This document shows, piece after piece, positions 11,642 through 11,690 of a DNA stretch of 11,690 nt (position 1 is its first letter; each line of letters starts with the position of its first letter). The stretch lies in contig DEXG01000021.1 of the NCBI GenBank assembly GCA_002364005.1, forward strand, positions 18,553 to 30,242, written 5' to 3'. The translations under genes were made by a program, and so were the position numbers. Source of the DNA: Phycisphaerales bacterium UBA3190 (GTDB lineage: Bacteria; Planctomycetota; Phycisphaerae; Phycisphaerales; UBA1924). The notes below the pieces were generated by a model that was given only the letters and a program-made list of their open reading frames with translations, was not told the origin of the DNA and ran no database searches.

Positions 11642-11690
11642 GGTGCCACGGGTTGCTCCGCCTTTAGGCGGACAACCCGTGCGTTGAGTG
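11642..11690. repeat. Palindromic intergenic repeat, copy 2 (reaches window end)
   Basis: It matches the repeat at 4867-4914 along its full length, with the same orientation, bulged C and flanks; only the loop (TTTA against TCT) and one base near the right end (CGTTGAGTG against CGTCGAGTG) differ. The stem is CACGGGTTG(C)TCCGCC / GGCGGACAACCCGTG at 11647-11681. The repeat may continue beyond the window. Confidence 0.85.

Overview
The window is GC-rich bacterial chromosome, most likely from the Planctomycetota class Phycisphaerae. The best evidence is the C-terminal module of the first gene, a double calcium-loop repeat of the type DLNGDG…FFDVSAFL ending in GCP. It matches the 'GC-type dockerin' tails found on many exported proteins of Phycisphaerales. 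The lineage call is an inference from this signature, codon use and the planctomycete-style thioredoxin-domain proteins; no rRNA or marker gene is present.

Layout: (1) 1-1770, the 3' part of a large exported LVIVD-repeat beta-propeller protein with a dockerin-like tail. (2) 2042-3394, an HD-GYP cyclic-di-GMP phosphodiesterase, followed at 3413-3508 by an orphan half dockerin tail. (3) On the minus strand, 4729-3515 encodes a RibB/RibA-like riboflavin enzyme whose GTP cyclohydrolase II half has lost its zinc cysteines. (4) 4730-5181 is a gene-free divergent spacer packed with perfect palindromes. (5) On the plus strand follow a class I O-methyltransferase (5182-5847), a TlpA-like thioredoxin protein with an intact CPNC site (5847-7199), a longer related protein with a degenerate DPAC site (7330-8955) and a DUF6624-type lipoprotein (9024-9719). 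(6) 9720-9791 is a remnant of a third thioredoxin-protein C-terminus, followed by a 108-bp inverted-repeat element. (7) On the minus strand are two small lipoproteins (BamE/SmpA-like and His/Pro-rich). (8) On the plus strand are a carboxymuconolactone decarboxylase/AhpD-type protein and a GNAT acetyltransferase overlapping by four bases, then another copy of the palindromic repeat at the window end.

Functionally, 5847-9719 looks like an envelope locus: two exported or envelope thioredoxin-fold proteins of the same family, one probably redox-active and one probably not, plus a lipoprotein. The 10679-11598 pair is probably one transcription unit. The other genes are single units. I see no CRISPR array, phage, transposase, tRNA or rRNA. 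The most distinctive content is structural: two gene-end fossils, each in frame just after the stop of an unrelated gene, and at least two families of palindromic intergenic repeats, which suggest local gene erosion and repeat insertion.
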